From Collinsella sp. TM10-22 (GTDB lineage: Bacteria > Actinomycetota > Coriobacteriia > Coriobacteriales > Coriobacteriaceae), in assembly GCF_003466125.1 (NCBI RefSeq), contig NZ_QSOC01000003.1:124001-188000 (forward strand): DNA of 64,000 bases, written 5' to 3'. Under the pieces are notes generated by a model that was not told the DNA's origin, did no database searches, and was given only the letters and a program-made list of their open reading frames with translations. Positions 35,842 through 44,746 of this stretch are shown piece after piece. Each line of letters opens with the position of its first letter. The first letter of the stretch is position 1. Made by a program: the position numbers and the translations under genes.

Positions 35842-36231
35842 ATGGGTAAGACTTTCAGCTTTGTCTCCGGCGCACTTTTTGGTGCCGCTGCCGGCGCTAT
35901 TATCGGCGTTGCTCTGGCCCCGCGCTCGGGCGCCGAGACCCGCGCCATGGCTGCCGATATCGCCAACGACGCCTGGGACAATATGCGCGACACCTACGAG
36001 CACAGCGCCGAGGAGGCCCGTGCTGCGGTCAACGATTTTGGCCCGATGGTCGACGCCAAGACCGACGACCTGCGCGCCAAGGTCGACCTGGCCCGCGAGC
36101 GCATGGACCAGCTGCGCGAGCAGCTCAACGACGCCATTTCGGGCGGCAACGTGACGCCTGCCGCCGACGTCGTGGTCGAGAACGCCGTCGAGGCTGATAC
36201 CGAGGCTGCGGAGCCCTCGACCGAGGCATAA
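35842..36231 (+). CDS. YtxH-like small membrane protein
   Basis: A 129-residue protein with one glycine/alanine-rich N-terminal membrane helix (residues 5-25), then a long amphipathic helical region and an acidic tail, the YtxH pattern (GALFGAAAGAIIGVALAPRSG). Such proteins are linked to envelope stress in Gram-positives, but their function is unclear. The ATG at 35842 has a normally spaced AGGAGAGGA. Its stop overlaps the next start by one base. Confidence 0.8.
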   Translation: MGKTFSFVSGALFGAAAGAIIGVALAPRSGAETRAMAADIANDAWDNMRDTYEHSAEEARAAVNDFGPMVDAKTDDLRAKVDLARERMDQLREQLNDAISGGNVTPAADVVVENAVEADTEAAEPSTEA

Positions 36232-36986
36232 TGCGCGCCGGGGATTTTGTCGGCGCCAAGATCTATCGCAAGCCTACCGAGGACAAGCGCATCAAAAAGG
36301 ACGGCACGCCGCGCAGCCCTAAAAAGCTCGGAAAGATTCACTTTCCGGTTTTTACCCCGGGCGGTACGCGCGTGGTCGGCTTTATGGTCCGCCAGTCCGA
36401 TATCGCGGGCATGATCGAGCGTCCCGACCGATTCGTAGCGCTCGACGCCATTGGTGTCTACGAGGGCGCCATTGCGGTCGATGACGTCAAGGACACGTAC
36501 GATGCCGCCGCCGCCAAGCGCCTCGACATCAACCTGGACGATTGCATCATCTGGGTCGGTATGGACGTGCGCACGGAATCGGGCGACGTCGTGGGCTATT
36601 GCTCGGACGTTGAGTTCAAGCCACGCTCGGGTATCGTGCAGGCATTCTATGTGACCGCCGGTGCTGCTTCGAGTGTTTTGGTTGGTGACACGCAGGTGCC
36701 GCCGACGATGCTGCGGGGCTACGAGAACGGCGCGATGGTCGTCTCGGACGAGGTCAAGTCGCTCGGGTATTCGGGCGGTGCGGCTGCCAAGGCCGCTGAG
36801 GCCAGCGTCGTGGTGGGTGACAAGGTCAAGAAGGGCGCCAAGGTGCTCGATGACAAGGGATCGGTCGCCGTGGACAAGGGCAGCCGCGCACTGGGCAAGC
36901 AGCTCGGCAAGACGCGCGGTATGTTCAAGGCGTTTAAGGACGAATATCAAAAGGCGAGCGGGGGCTCGTCAAAAGCTAGCAAATAG
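36231..36986 (+). CDS. PRC-barrel domain protein
   Basis: A 251-residue cytoplasmic protein with two PRC-barrel-like beta domains (about residues 1-80 and 95-165) and a Lys/Ala-rich C-terminal helix. PRC barrels bind protein or RNA partners; the same fold also appears at the start of the MgtE-like protein at 38903. It is translationally coupled to the YtxH gene (TAATG). The role is unknown. Confidence 0.75.
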   Translation: MRAGDFVGAKIYRKPTEDKRIKKDGTPRSPKKLGKIHFPVFTPGGTRVVGFMVRQSDIAGMIERPDRFVALDAIGVYEGAIAVDDVKDTYDAAAAKRLDINLDDCIIWVGMDVRTESGDVVGYCSDVEFKPRSGIVQAFYVTAGAASSVLVGDTQVPPTMLRGYENGAMVVSDEVKSLGYSGGAAAKAAEASVVVGDKVKKGAKVLDDKGSVAVDKGSRALGKQLGKTRGMFKAFKDEYQKASGGSSKASK

Positions 36987-37010
36987 CGACGTACCAAATG
37001 ATGGGAGGCG

Positions 37011-37035
37011 AGCCGGAGACCTGTTGCTCCGGCTT
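37011..37035 (+). terminator. Weak hairpin after the PRC-barrel gene
   Basis: AGCCGGAG pairs with CTCCGGCT around an eight-base loop, without a T run. It may allow read-through into the next gene. Confidence 0.4.
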
Positions 37036-37058
37036 GCTGCGTTTATGGGGGAGGGCAC

Positions 37059-38465
37059 ATGCGCCAAAACGGATCTAACTTAAACGGGCGCTCGGGTGCG
37101 CGTCCGACGGCGCGACGCGACCTGGGGCAGCTGCCCAGCGGCCAGCGCCGTCGCCGCCGTAAGCCCGGCGCGATGTACCTCAACCATAGCCGTGGATTTA
37201 GCGATCGCAGCGCGCGCATCGGCAGCGGGCGCTCACCGCGCCGACCGTCCCGCCTGCCCTATGCGCTCATCGCCGTGGGTTGCGCGCTCGTACTGTTTAT
37301 CGCTGCCGTCGTGGGCTACGTAAACCGCAGCGTGGACGTGGAACTCAACGGGCAAAAGACCGCGGTGCGCGTGGGCTCTACGTTGCAGAATCTTATCGAC
37401 GACCAGGAGTTGGCTGACACCTACGACGCAGGCGACCTGTTGGCCGTCGATGACAGCGTGCTCAAGCGCCATGGGGGCGAAAAGCTGTCGGTGAAGGTCG
37501 ACGGCAAGCGCGTGAAGCAGGGCAAATGGGATAGCCGCGAACTTGAGGGCGGCGAGAAGGTGACGGTCAAGGATGGCCGTAACACCTACGAGAAGCATGA
37601 GGTTCAGGCTACGGTTATCGATCCCAAGCTCAAGGTCGAGGGCACGGGTGCCATCGAGTACGTCAAGACGTGGGGCATCCAGGGCCGCTCCGAGGTGTGG
37701 GTCGGCGAGCAGTCGGGCAAGACGCAGGACCGCGGCGAGGTCGTGAACGCTACCGATTGCGTGGTCGAGTGCGCGAGCGTGGCGCCCAAGGGCAACGAAA
37801 AGTACGTGGCGCTGACGTTTGACGAGGGCCCGAGCGGCGCCACCAAACAGATCTTGCAGGTGCTCAAGGAAAAGGGCGTCACCGCGACGTTCTTCCTTTC
37901 GGGCGATGCGGCCGAGGCCTCGCCTGCCACGGCCAAGGCGATTGTCGATGCCGGGTGCGAGATTGGCTCCAACAGCTACAGCGATGATTCGCTCAAGGGC
38001 GAGGATCGCGAGACAGTACGCGAACAGATCACGAAAGGTACCGATGCGATTAAGTCGGCGACCGGCGTGAAGACGATGCTGCTGCGCGCTCCCTATGCTG
38101 CCTTTGACGAGCAAAACTGGATCGACTCGATGGACCTGGTCTCCGCCGTGGTCTCGTGGAATATCGATTCGGGTGACTGGCTGCTCAAAGGTGCCGACGA
38201 GCAGGTCTCGACGGTGCTCGATTCGGTGACGCCAGGCAATATCGTGCTGCTCACCGATAGAGACGAATGCGCCGAGCAGACGCTCGAGGCGCTGCCGCAG
38301 ATTATCGACGGGCTTATTGCCGACGGCTACAAGATCGTGACGCTCAGCGATCTGGTCAAGACGGACACAGCGCTGAGCAAAAAGCTCACGTCACTGACGA
38401 AGGTCACCATGCCCAAGAACGCCGTATTTCCCCAACTTGCCGAGGACGACGACGCCACGGAGTAG
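37059..38465 (+). CDS. Membrane-anchored NodB-fold (polysaccharide deacetylase-like) protein lacking metal-site histidines
   Basis: A 468-residue protein: a basic N terminus, one membrane helix (about 67-88), a DUF348-type domain (90-195) and a NodB homology domain (250-440) outside the cell. Motif 1 reads TFDEGP instead of TFDDGP. Motif 2, normally an H(S/T)xxH signature, reads GSNSYSDDSL, so both metal-binding histidines are gone. The RxPY-type motif (LLRAPY) is kept, and motif 5 has LTD for LHD. Catalysis by the usual metal mechanism is therefore unlikely; binding to cell-wall glycans is a reasonable guess. GGGGGAGGG precedes the start. Confidence 0.82.
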   Translation: MRQNGSNLNGRSGARPTARRDLGQLPSGQRRRRRKPGAMYLNHSRGFSDRSARIGSGRSPRRPSRLPYALIAVGCALVLFIAAVVGYVNRSVDVELNGQKTAVRVGSTLQNLIDDQELADTYDAGDLLAVDDSVLKRHGGEKLSVKVDGKRVKQGKWDSRELEGGEKVTVKDGRNTYEKHEVQATVIDPKLKVEGTGAIEYVKTWGIQGRSEVWVGEQSGKTQDRGEVVNATDCVVECASVAPKGNEKYVALTFDEGPSGATKQILQVLKEKGVTATFFLSGDAAEASPATAKAIVDAGCEIGSNSYSDDSLKGEDRETVREQITKGTDAIKSATGVKTMLLRAPYAAFDEQNWIDSMDLVSAVVSWNIDSGDWLLKGADEQVSTVLDSVTPGNIVLLTDRDECAEQTLEALPQIIDGLIADGYKIVTLSDLVKTDTALSKKLTSLTKVTMPKNAVFPQLAEDDDATE

Positions 38466-38481
38466 CTCAAACGAGTGGCAC

Positions 38482-38587
38482 GGTGGGACAAAATTATCAG
38501 TAGTGTTTGTCCCAGGTGCGAAAGGCGCATCGGGCTTGTCGTCGCAAGCGACCCTGGGACAAACACTACTGATAATTTTGTCCCACC
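38482..38587. repeat. Perfect 35-bp inverted repeat around a 36-base loop
   Basis: The arms 38482-38516 and 38553-38587 (starting GGTGGGACAAAATTATCAG) are exact complements over 35 bases. It lies 16 bases after the NodB-like gene stop. There is no T run after the stem, but the arm itself contains ATTTTG. A miniature transposable element that inserted recently, or a strong bidirectional transcription block, would both fit. Confidence 0.85.
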
Positions 38588-38683
38588 ACTTCGCTGCGGA
38601 CGACTATGTCACGGATGCGTCAGCGTTTGGTATGCCTGCAATGTGCAGCGCATAAATTCGGCGCCGCAGCGCGATGCTGATGC

Positions 38684-38902
38684 TATAGTTACTGCGGTTA
38701 ATGAGGGTCAAGAGAAAGGTTACAGGTGAAATCCAAACCTCGACCATACAGTCGATGACCCCATGCAGGTGCTTTCTGCGCGTGCACGGGGTGTGAGCGC
38801 TGAGCGGCGTGCCGCCCGCGCATGCGTATACATATCTAAAAGTCCACGGATTGCGTGCCGGCATGGTCACGCGGTCCGCAGGGATAATGATGGGGAGCAC
38901 CA
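38684..38902 (+). promoter_or_regulatory. Promoter -10 and long structured 5' leader of the MgtE-like gene (candidate Mg2+ sensor RNA)
   Basis: TATAGT at 38684-38689 would start a leader of about 205 bases. Its first part folds as a three-way junction: GGGTCA (38705) with TGACCC (38756-38761), AGGTT (38717) with AACCT (38736), and CGAC (38741) with GTCG (38751). The loop AGGTGAAATCC loosely recalls the conserved M-box segment, but the rest does not clearly match that class. Its place ahead of a magnesium-type gene makes ion control plausible. Confidence 0.45.
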
Positions 38903-40747
38903 TTGAATTATCTGAGTGAGATGCTCAAATTGCCGGTCTTGGACGTCGACGGCGAAAAGCTCGGCGTTGTGAACGATTTTGGCATTGCAACCGGCGAAGT
39001 TTTTCCGCACGTGACGTCGCTTGCGTTCCGTGGTCCCGGCAAGACGCCGTTTATGATCAGCTGGCGCAAATGGGTCGACCGTATCGACGAGACGGGCGTG
39101 TATCTCAATACGTCTGCCACCAACATTCGCTTTTCGTACCTGCAGCCGACCGAGCTCCTGCTGGCGCGCGATGTTCTCAATAAGCAGATCGTCGATACGC
39201 AAGGCATGAAGGTCGTGCGTGTCAACGACATCAAGTTCTCCATGTCGGGCGAAAATCAGCTGCGTCTGCTGGGTGCCGAGGTCGGCGCCCGCGGTCTGCT
39301 GCGTGCAATCGGTCCCGCGCTCGAGCATATCGTCGAGGGCTTTATGAAGCACTTGGGCAAGCCGCTCAGCGAGGACATTATCGCCTGGTCTTACATGGAC
39401 CTGCTCGACCGCTCGACTAAGAACATCCAGCTCTCGGTGTCGCACAAGACGCTTGGCGAGCTGCATCCTGCCGACATCGCTGACATCATCGAGCAGCTCG
39501 ACCCGCGCCTGCGCGCGCAGGTGTTTGCGCAGCTCGATACCGCACAGGCTGCCGAGGCCATCTCGGAGTTCGATGATGACGAGCTCATGACCGAGATGCT
39601 CGAGGGCCTGTCCGATACCGACGCATCGTCGATGCTGGCCATGATGGACCCGGACGACGCCGCCGACCTGATCGACGAGCTCGATTATGAGAAGGCCGAG
39701 AAGCTCCTGCGCCTGATGGGCGTCAAGGAGGAGAAGGCGATTCGTAATCTGTTGGGCTACGAGGACAACACCGCCGGCCGCATCATGACCTCGGAGTTTG
39801 TCTCGCTGCCCGCCACGGCGACGGTTGGCGATGCCATCGAGGCAATTCGCAAACTCGACGAGGATTTTGAGAGTGTCTATTACGTCTATACCGAGGATCC
39901 GAGCGGCATGCTGACGGGCGTGCTTTCGCTGCGCACGCTGATCGTGGCCGACCGCGACGCCACGCTGGGCCAGCTTGCCTATCGCGATCTGGTCTACGTG
40001 TCGCCCGACGAGGACCAGGAAGACGTGACGGACGAGATGACCAAGTACGACCTGGTTGCCATCCCTGTCTGCGACGAGAACCGCCACATCCTGGGTATCG
40101 TGACCTTCGACGACGCCATGGACGTTATTGCCGAGGAGCACCAGGAGGACCTGCAGATCGCCGGTGTCGGTTCGGGCGATAGCGCATCGGACGACTCGAC
40201 GAACGTGCTCAGCTGGTTTGTGCATCGCCAGTACTGGGTCGTCGTGTGGGGCATTGCCTCGTGCATCATGGCGACGGTGCTGGGGACGGCGCTGGGCTCC
40301 GCGTATCTGGTGGTGTTCCCCATGTGCGCCATGCCGCTCGTGCTGCTGGCTGCCTCGCGCATGGTGTCGTTCGTCAAGAACTACTTCCTGGAGTACGACG
40401 GCCATGACGATGAGCCCAAGCCGTATCTGGGGTTCTTCTTCCAGAGCACGGGTATGGGCCTGATCCTTTCGCTTGTTACTTACCTGTGCGCGCAGCTGGT
40501 GCGCACCGCCGCGTTCCCCGATGCCCCTATGTTTGAGGAGCAGCTCTTTACCGGCTGCTTTAACATTGCTGCCATCATCTGCCTGGTGGGCAACATGAGC
40601 GCCGTGATTTATCTGATGGTGCTGTTCTGGCGCGATGAGCACGACCTCAACACGTCGGGTACCGCTATGAACGTCATCGCCGTCATGATCTCGTGTGTGG
40701 CGTACTGCATCGCCGCGGTGCTGCTCACCATGTCAGTCATGGGTTAG
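38903..40747 (+). CDS. MgtE-like protein: PRC barrel, MgtE_N, CBS pair and divergent membrane domain
   Basis: A 614-residue protein starting at TTG. Residues 1-110 look like a PRC barrel. Residues 145-285 form the MgtE N-terminal superhelical domain with repeated acidic DADD-type turns. A CBS pair spans 288-410, and about five membrane helices follow (430-614). The MgtE channel signature with GGNxGxQ in the membrane part is not visible, so this may be a remodelled channel or a Mg2+ sensor. The NRAMP-type gene starts eight bases after its stop, which suggests that the two act together in Mg2+ balance. Confidence 0.8.
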   Translation: MNYLSEMLKLPVLDVDGEKLGVVNDFGIATGEVFPHVTSLAFRGPGKTPFMISWRKWVDRIDETGVYLNTSATNIRFSYLQPTELLLARDVLNKQIVDTQGMKVVRVNDIKFSMSGENQLRLLGAEVGARGLLRAIGPALEHIVEGFMKHLGKPLSEDIIAWSYMDLLDRSTKNIQLSVSHKTLGELHPADIADIIEQLDPRLRAQVFAQLDTAQAAEAISEFDDDELMTEMLEGLSDTDASSMLAMMDPDDAADLIDELDYEKAEKLLRLMGVKEEKAIRNLLGYEDNTAGRIMTSEFVSLPATATVGDAIEAIRKLDEDFESVYYVYTEDPSGMLTGVLSLRTLIVADRDATLGQLAYRDLVYVSPDEDQEDVTDEMTKYDLVAIPVCDENRHILGIVTFDDAMDVIAEEHQEDLQIAGVGSGDSASDDSTNVLSWFVHRQYWVVVWGIASCIMATVLGTALGSAYLVVFPMCAMPLVLLAASRMVSFVKNYFLEYDGHDDEPKPYLGFFFQSTGMGLILSLVTYLCAQLVRTAAFPDAPMFEEQLFTGCFNIAAIICLVGNMSAVIYLMVLFWRDEHDLNTSGTAMNVIAVMISCVAYCIAAVLLTMSVMG

Positions 40748-40755
40748 GTGGTCTC

Positions 40756-42018
40756 GTGGAAAACACGAAACAAAAGGCGAGCGCCAAGCAAAAGCTGACC
40801 ATCGCCGCCATCTTTGGCGCTATGGGCCCCGGTCTGCTGGCGGCGCTTTCGGGTAACGACGCCGGCGGTATCGCCACGTATTCCAGCGCGGGCGCCAGCT
40901 ATGGCTATAAGATGCTCTGGATGCTTCCCGTCATGACCGTGCTGCTTATCGTGACGCAGGAGACCGCGGCGCGCTGCGGCTGCGTCACGGGCAAGGGCCT
41001 GGCATCGCTTATTCGCGAGCGCTTTGGCGTGCGCAAGAGCGTGCTGGCCATGGCGGCGCTGTTGATCGCCAACACGGCTGTGACCATTTCGGAGTTTGCG
41101 GGTATCGCGAGCGGCCTTGCCCTCTTTGGCGTGCCGGCGAGCATCTCGGTGCCGTTGGTGGCGCTGCTGGTGTGGATGCTTACCATGTCGGGTAGCTTCC
41201 AGCGCATCGAGAAGATTCTGCTGCTGGTAAGCTGCGTCTTCGTGACCTATATTGTCGCCGCGTTTATGGCCGGTCCCAACTGGGGTGAGGTCGCGGTCGA
41301 CTTGGTCGTCCCCAATATTCAGAACGATCCCAGCTACGTGTCGCTCGTGGTCGCAACGATCGGTACCACCATCGCGCCGTGGATGATTTTCTTGGCGCAG
41401 AATAACGTGGTCGATAAGAATGCGGGCGAGGACGATATCGTGCTGCAGCGTATTGATACCGTGAGCGGCTCGATCGCTGCTGATATCATTGCGGGCTTCA
41501 TTATCATCACGACCGGTACGGTGCTGTTCCCGGCGGGTATTCAGATTAGCGATGCCGCCGATGCCGCCCGCGCGCTGGAGCCCATCGCGGGTCAGTGGTC
41601 CACGGTGCTGTTTGCCTCGGGCCTGGTCGCAGCGAGCTTTTTGGCTGCCTGCGTGCTGCCGGGCGTTACGTCGAGTGCCATCTGCGAGGCTTTTGGTTGG
41701 GAGCGCGGCGCCGATCGCAGCTGGGACGAGGCTCCGGTATATCGCGGCATCATTACGGCCATCATCGGTATCTCTGCCGTACTGGTGCTTATGCCTGGTG
41801 TCGATCTGTTCCAGATTATGATGACCTCGCAGGTCATCAACGGCGTGCTGTTGCCCGTGGTTTTGGTGTTTCAGGTGGTTATTGCCGCCGATCGTCACAT
41901 TATGGGCGCCAACCGCAACGGCCGCGTGTGGAATGTGCTTACGTGGGCGACTATCGGCGTGATCACGGTGCTGACGGTTGTCATGTTTGTCCTGCAGGCG
42001 ATGGGTTACAGCGCTTAG
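40756..42018 (+). CDS. NRAMP/SLC11-family transporter of the probable Mg2+ (NRMT-like) type
   Basis: A 420-residue, roughly 11-helix transporter. The first-helix motif, DPGN in Mn/Fe transporters, reads GNDAGG. The sixth-helix motif, normally with Met-Pro-His, reads TIAPWM, so the methionine that favours transition metals is absent. Such changes characterise the NRAMP-related Mg2+ transporters described from Coriobacteriia such as Eggerthella. The start is GTG behind AGGTGG. It lies directly behind the MgtE-like gene and ahead of a terminator. Assignment to Mg2+ rests on these motifs and the context. Confidence 0.82.
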   Translation: MENTKQKASAKQKLTIAAIFGAMGPGLLAALSGNDAGGIATYSSAGASYGYKMLWMLPVMTVLLIVTQETAARCGCVTGKGLASLIRERFGVRKSVLAMAALLIANTAVTISEFAGIASGLALFGVPASISVPLVALLVWMLTMSGSFQRIEKILLLVSCVFVTYIVAAFMAGPNWGEVAVDLVVPNIQNDPSYVSLVVATIGTTIAPWMIFLAQNNVVDKNAGEDDIVLQRIDTVSGSIAADIIAGFIIITTGTVLFPAGIQISDAADAARALEPIAGQWSTVLFASGLVAASFLAACVLPGVTSSAICEAFGWERGADRSWDEAPVYRGIITAIIGISAVLVLMPGVDLFQIMMTSQVINGVLLPVVLVFQVVIAADRHIMGANRNGRVWNVLTWATIGVITVLTVVMFVLQAMGYSA

Positions 42019-42038
42019 CGCCTCTTTTGGACTCCAAA

Positions 42039-42070
42039 CAGGCCGCCGCCATGGGTTGCGGCCTGTATTT
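42039..42070 (+). terminator. Terminator after the NRAMP-type gene
   Basis: CAGGCCGC (42039-42046) pairs with GCGGCCTG (42058-42065), followed by TATTTT. Confidence 0.8.
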
Positions 42071-42100
42071 TGCCTGTTATAGGGGGTTAGTAATATGCGG

Positions 42101-42330
42101 GTGGACAAAAAATGCCAAATATGAGTACTGTTGCCTGGCCGATAGCATTTACAACTAAGAAAATAATAAACATATCTAAAAATCTGTTCATTAAAAGCGG
42201 AGCTCCAAGTCCTAAGCCGGCCATTCTGGTCAACTGGAAGGGTCGCGCGCTACCGCATGGGCGCCATTTTGGGTGGTTTTGCCTGCTACTTAAATTGTAA
42301 CAGTACTCATATTTGCCTCTTTTTGTCCAC
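42101..42330. repeat. Long inverted-repeat element, 230 bp, AT-rich interior
   Basis: The 32-base terminal arms (42101-42132 and 42299-42330; outer word GTGGACAAAAA) match at 29 of 32. The interior is clearly AT-richer than the surrounding genome in its first half and has no reading frame. It looks like a miniature inverted-repeat transposable element. The remaining gap to 42529 contains two GTCCCTA..TGCCGG words (near 42456 and 42490) and no gene. Confidence 0.75.
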
Positions 42331-42529
42331 GACCTCTTGGAGCCGGCTCGAAAAGAGTAATTTTGGGTTGCTTGCTGCGGGTGTGGGCTTGGAAACAACG
42401 CTCGGGGTGGCGAGGCGTCCAGAATTCGGTCGCAAGGAGGGCGTTCCTCGGCTGTGTCAGGAGTGTCCCTAGGTGCCGGCACATAAGGAACGTCCCTAAC
42501 TGCCGGAGGGGGGGAGTTTGCGCTGCAGG

Positions 42530-44746
42530 TTACTTGTCGGTGCCCAGCTTGTGCGGCTTGAGAGCGAGCGCATTGACGAGCGCGTCGGCGGCGGACTTGA
42601 CGGCTGCCGGCTGCGGATCGTTGACGTGGTCCTCGGGGTGCACGGGCAGGTCTTTCTTGACCGCATCGTGGATCAGGTTGAGGTACTCGGTCACGCCGGT
42701 AGTCGACAGGTGCGTGCCGTCGCCATCGAACAGGTCGTTGCGGTTGGCACTGTGCCCGTACCAGTCGATAACGCGTACATTCTTGTAGCGCGTGGCGGCG
42801 TTGGCGATGGCCTGGTTCGTGGACCCGACCCACGGCTGCGGGCTGCGAGTGTTCACAAACACCACAATACGCTTATCTCCCGCAACGGCCATGATCGCGT
42901 CGACCTGGGCGTCCGTTACCAAACCGTTAGTGCCCAGGGCAAAGACCACGATCTTGCCGGCAAGGTTCTGCTGGATATAGCCCTCAAATGTCGCGCGGCC
43001 CGCATCAAACTGGCGGCCCTTTTCGGCATCGATATGGCTGTGAGGAAACATGCTGTCAAAGGAATCAACGGCGCGCAGCGACACGGAGTCACCGATCATC
43101 AACAGGTCGTAGGAGCCATCGGGGAAGCCGTCGTTGTCCTTGTCGGTGTCGTCGGCCGCCTGCTGGTCGGTGGGCGCGGTGTTTTTGGCTTCCTTGTTGA
43201 GGACTTCGGCGCCCTCACCGCTCAGCGCGGAGGTCTCCGGCACAAAGATCAGGCCGCCCAGCGCGATGACAAGCACGATCCCGCAAGTGGCGCACGCAGG
43301 AATATGCGCGCGCACCCAGTTGGCGGGTGTGGTGGTGCCGTCGCGGAACTCGGCGACGGTACGGCCGAAGGCGCCCTTCCTAAACGGCGTTTCGATAAAG
43401 CGATAGGAGCACTCGGCTACGGCGACCACCACAAGTACCTGCAAGATGTACTGCCACCAGGGCGTGTCGTTGATGTTGGCGACCGGGTTCATGAGCAACA
43501 GCAGCGGATAGTGCCACAGGTAGATGCTGTACGAGCGCTTGCCAACCCACACGAGCGGCTCGGCGGACAGCGCGCGGGCAACCATTCCCTGGGGCTGCAC
43601 GCAGGCGGCAATGACCATGAGCGTGAGGATCGAGCACAGCAGCGTGCCGCCGCGATACTGGAACGCGGTGTAGCCGTTGGTGAGCGCGACCATGGCGGCA
43701 AGGCCAACCAGACCCACGACGCCCAACACATCGATGGATGCGGGCGAGGACCAAAAGCGCACGAGGGCGCTCGGCTGTGCCGGGGCGGTCTCGGCTGCTT
43801 CGTCGGCCTTCTCGCCAGACTTGCTCTCGGCGTTCTTGCCGTGCTTGGCGGCGCCAGCCAGGCGATTGAGCCCCAAACGATGAGCGAGACGCACCGGCGC
43901 CAGGTCGCGATCGGGGATAAAGGCCATCCAGGCACCCAGCAGCAGCGAGAACACGCGGGTGTCGGTGCCGTAGTATACGCGGCTGGGGTCGGCGGCAGGG
44001 TTGTAAAGCGCCATCATGGCGAGGGCAGATACCGCGGCAAGGCCCAGAACCACGCGGCGCGTGTTGGGCTTGCTCACATGCATGGATACCATGGCAAACA
44101 GCAGTGGCGGCCAAATCAGGTAGAACTGTTCCTCGATGGCAAGCGACCAAAAGTGCGTGAGCGGCGAGGGGTCGCCCAGAGCATTGAAGTACGAGACGTT
44201 TTGGGCAATCTGCCACCAGTTGTTGAAGAACAGCAGCGACGGCAGGATGTCGGGGCGCATCTTGGTGAGCATCACGTGGTTAAAGATGGTGCACAGCGCG
44301 CAGGTCACGAACACTACCGTTACCACGGCGGGGACCAGGCGACGGATACGGCGGATCCAGAAGCTCTTGAGGTCGATGCGGCCGGTCTTAGCGACTTCGT
44401 TGAGTAGCAGGCGTGTGATCAGATAGCCCGAAAGCACAAAGAAGATCGTGACGCCGAGCAGACCGCCCTGCGCCCACGTGAGGTTGAGGTGATAGAGCAC
44501 CACCGCGACGACGGCAAGCGTGCGCAAACCGTCGAGCGCAGGGATATAGCGGGACTTGGGGCGAGCAGGCGTCTGCTCCGCGGCGGGAGTGTTGGCGCTG
44601 CCCTCGTTGTTGGCGGAAGCGCGATGGGGGCTCGCGGTGCGTCGTGGCTCGTTGGCACGGCGTTCGCCCTTCACGCGTTCGTGCGGCGCCGGCTCGTTGC
44701 CCGTGCGGCGTCGGCCGCGCGAGCCCGATTGCGAGAATTGTTCCAT
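42530..44746 (-). CDS. OafA/OatA-type acyltransferase with C-terminal SGNH domain
   Basis: A 738-residue protein. The first 65 residues are basic and disordered. Residues 68-480 form the acyltransferase-3 domain with about ten helices (start YIPALDGLRTLAVV, catalytic His in LYHL). After an eleventh helix comes an extracytoplasmic SGNH hydrolase-like domain (about 545-700): Ser in MIGDSVSLRA and Asp/His in DGTHLS. This is the layout of peptidoglycan or surface-glycan O-acetyltransferases. It is a single gene, transcribed toward the repeat element at 42101. Confidence 0.9.
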   Translation of the reverse strand: MEQFSQSGSRGRRRTGNEPAPHERVKGERRANEPRRTASPHRASANNEGSANTPAAEQTPARPKSRYIPALDGLRTLAVVAVVLYHLNLTWAQGGLLGVTIFFVLSGYLITRLLLNEVAKTGRIDLKSFWIRRIRRLVPAVVTVVFVTCALCTIFNHVMLTKMRPDILPSLLFFNNWWQIAQNVSYFNALGDPSPLTHFWSLAIEEQFYLIWPPLLFAMVSMHVSKPNTRRVVLGLAAVSALAMMALYNPAADPSRVYYGTDTRVFSLLLGAWMAFIPDRDLAPVRLAHRLGLNRLAGAAKHGKNAESKSGEKADEAAETAPAQPSALVRFWSSPASIDVLGVVGLVGLAAMVALTNGYTAFQYRGGTLLCSILTLMVIAACVQPQGMVARALSAEPLVWVGKRSYSIYLWHYPLLLLMNPVANINDTPWWQYILQVLVVVAVAECSYRFIETPFRKGAFGRTVAEFRDGTTTPANWVRAHIPACATCGIVLVIALGGLIFVPETSALSGEGAEVLNKEAKNTAPTDQQAADDTDKDNDGFPDGSYDLLMIGDSVSLRAVDSFDSMFPHSHIDAEKGRQFDAGRATFEGYIQQNLAGKIVVFALGTNGLVTDAQVDAIMAVAGDKRIVVFVNTRSPQPWVGSTNQAIANAATRYKNVRVIDWYGHSANRNDLFDGDGTHLSTTGVTEYLNLIHDAVKKDLPVHPEDHVNDPQPAAVKSAADALVNALALKPHKLGTDK

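Noticed and set aside
38695..38902. Confident M-box call for the leader
   Set aside because: Only a short segment recalls the M-box; the conserved 3' strand and overall helix order could not be matched by eye.
40756..42018. Manganese transporter MntH
   Set aside because: The DPGN and MPH motifs expected for Mn/Fe transport are replaced.
42518..44407. Open frame on the + strand opposite the acyltransferase
   Set aside because: The acyltransferase on the other strand has all family motifs; this frame has none.
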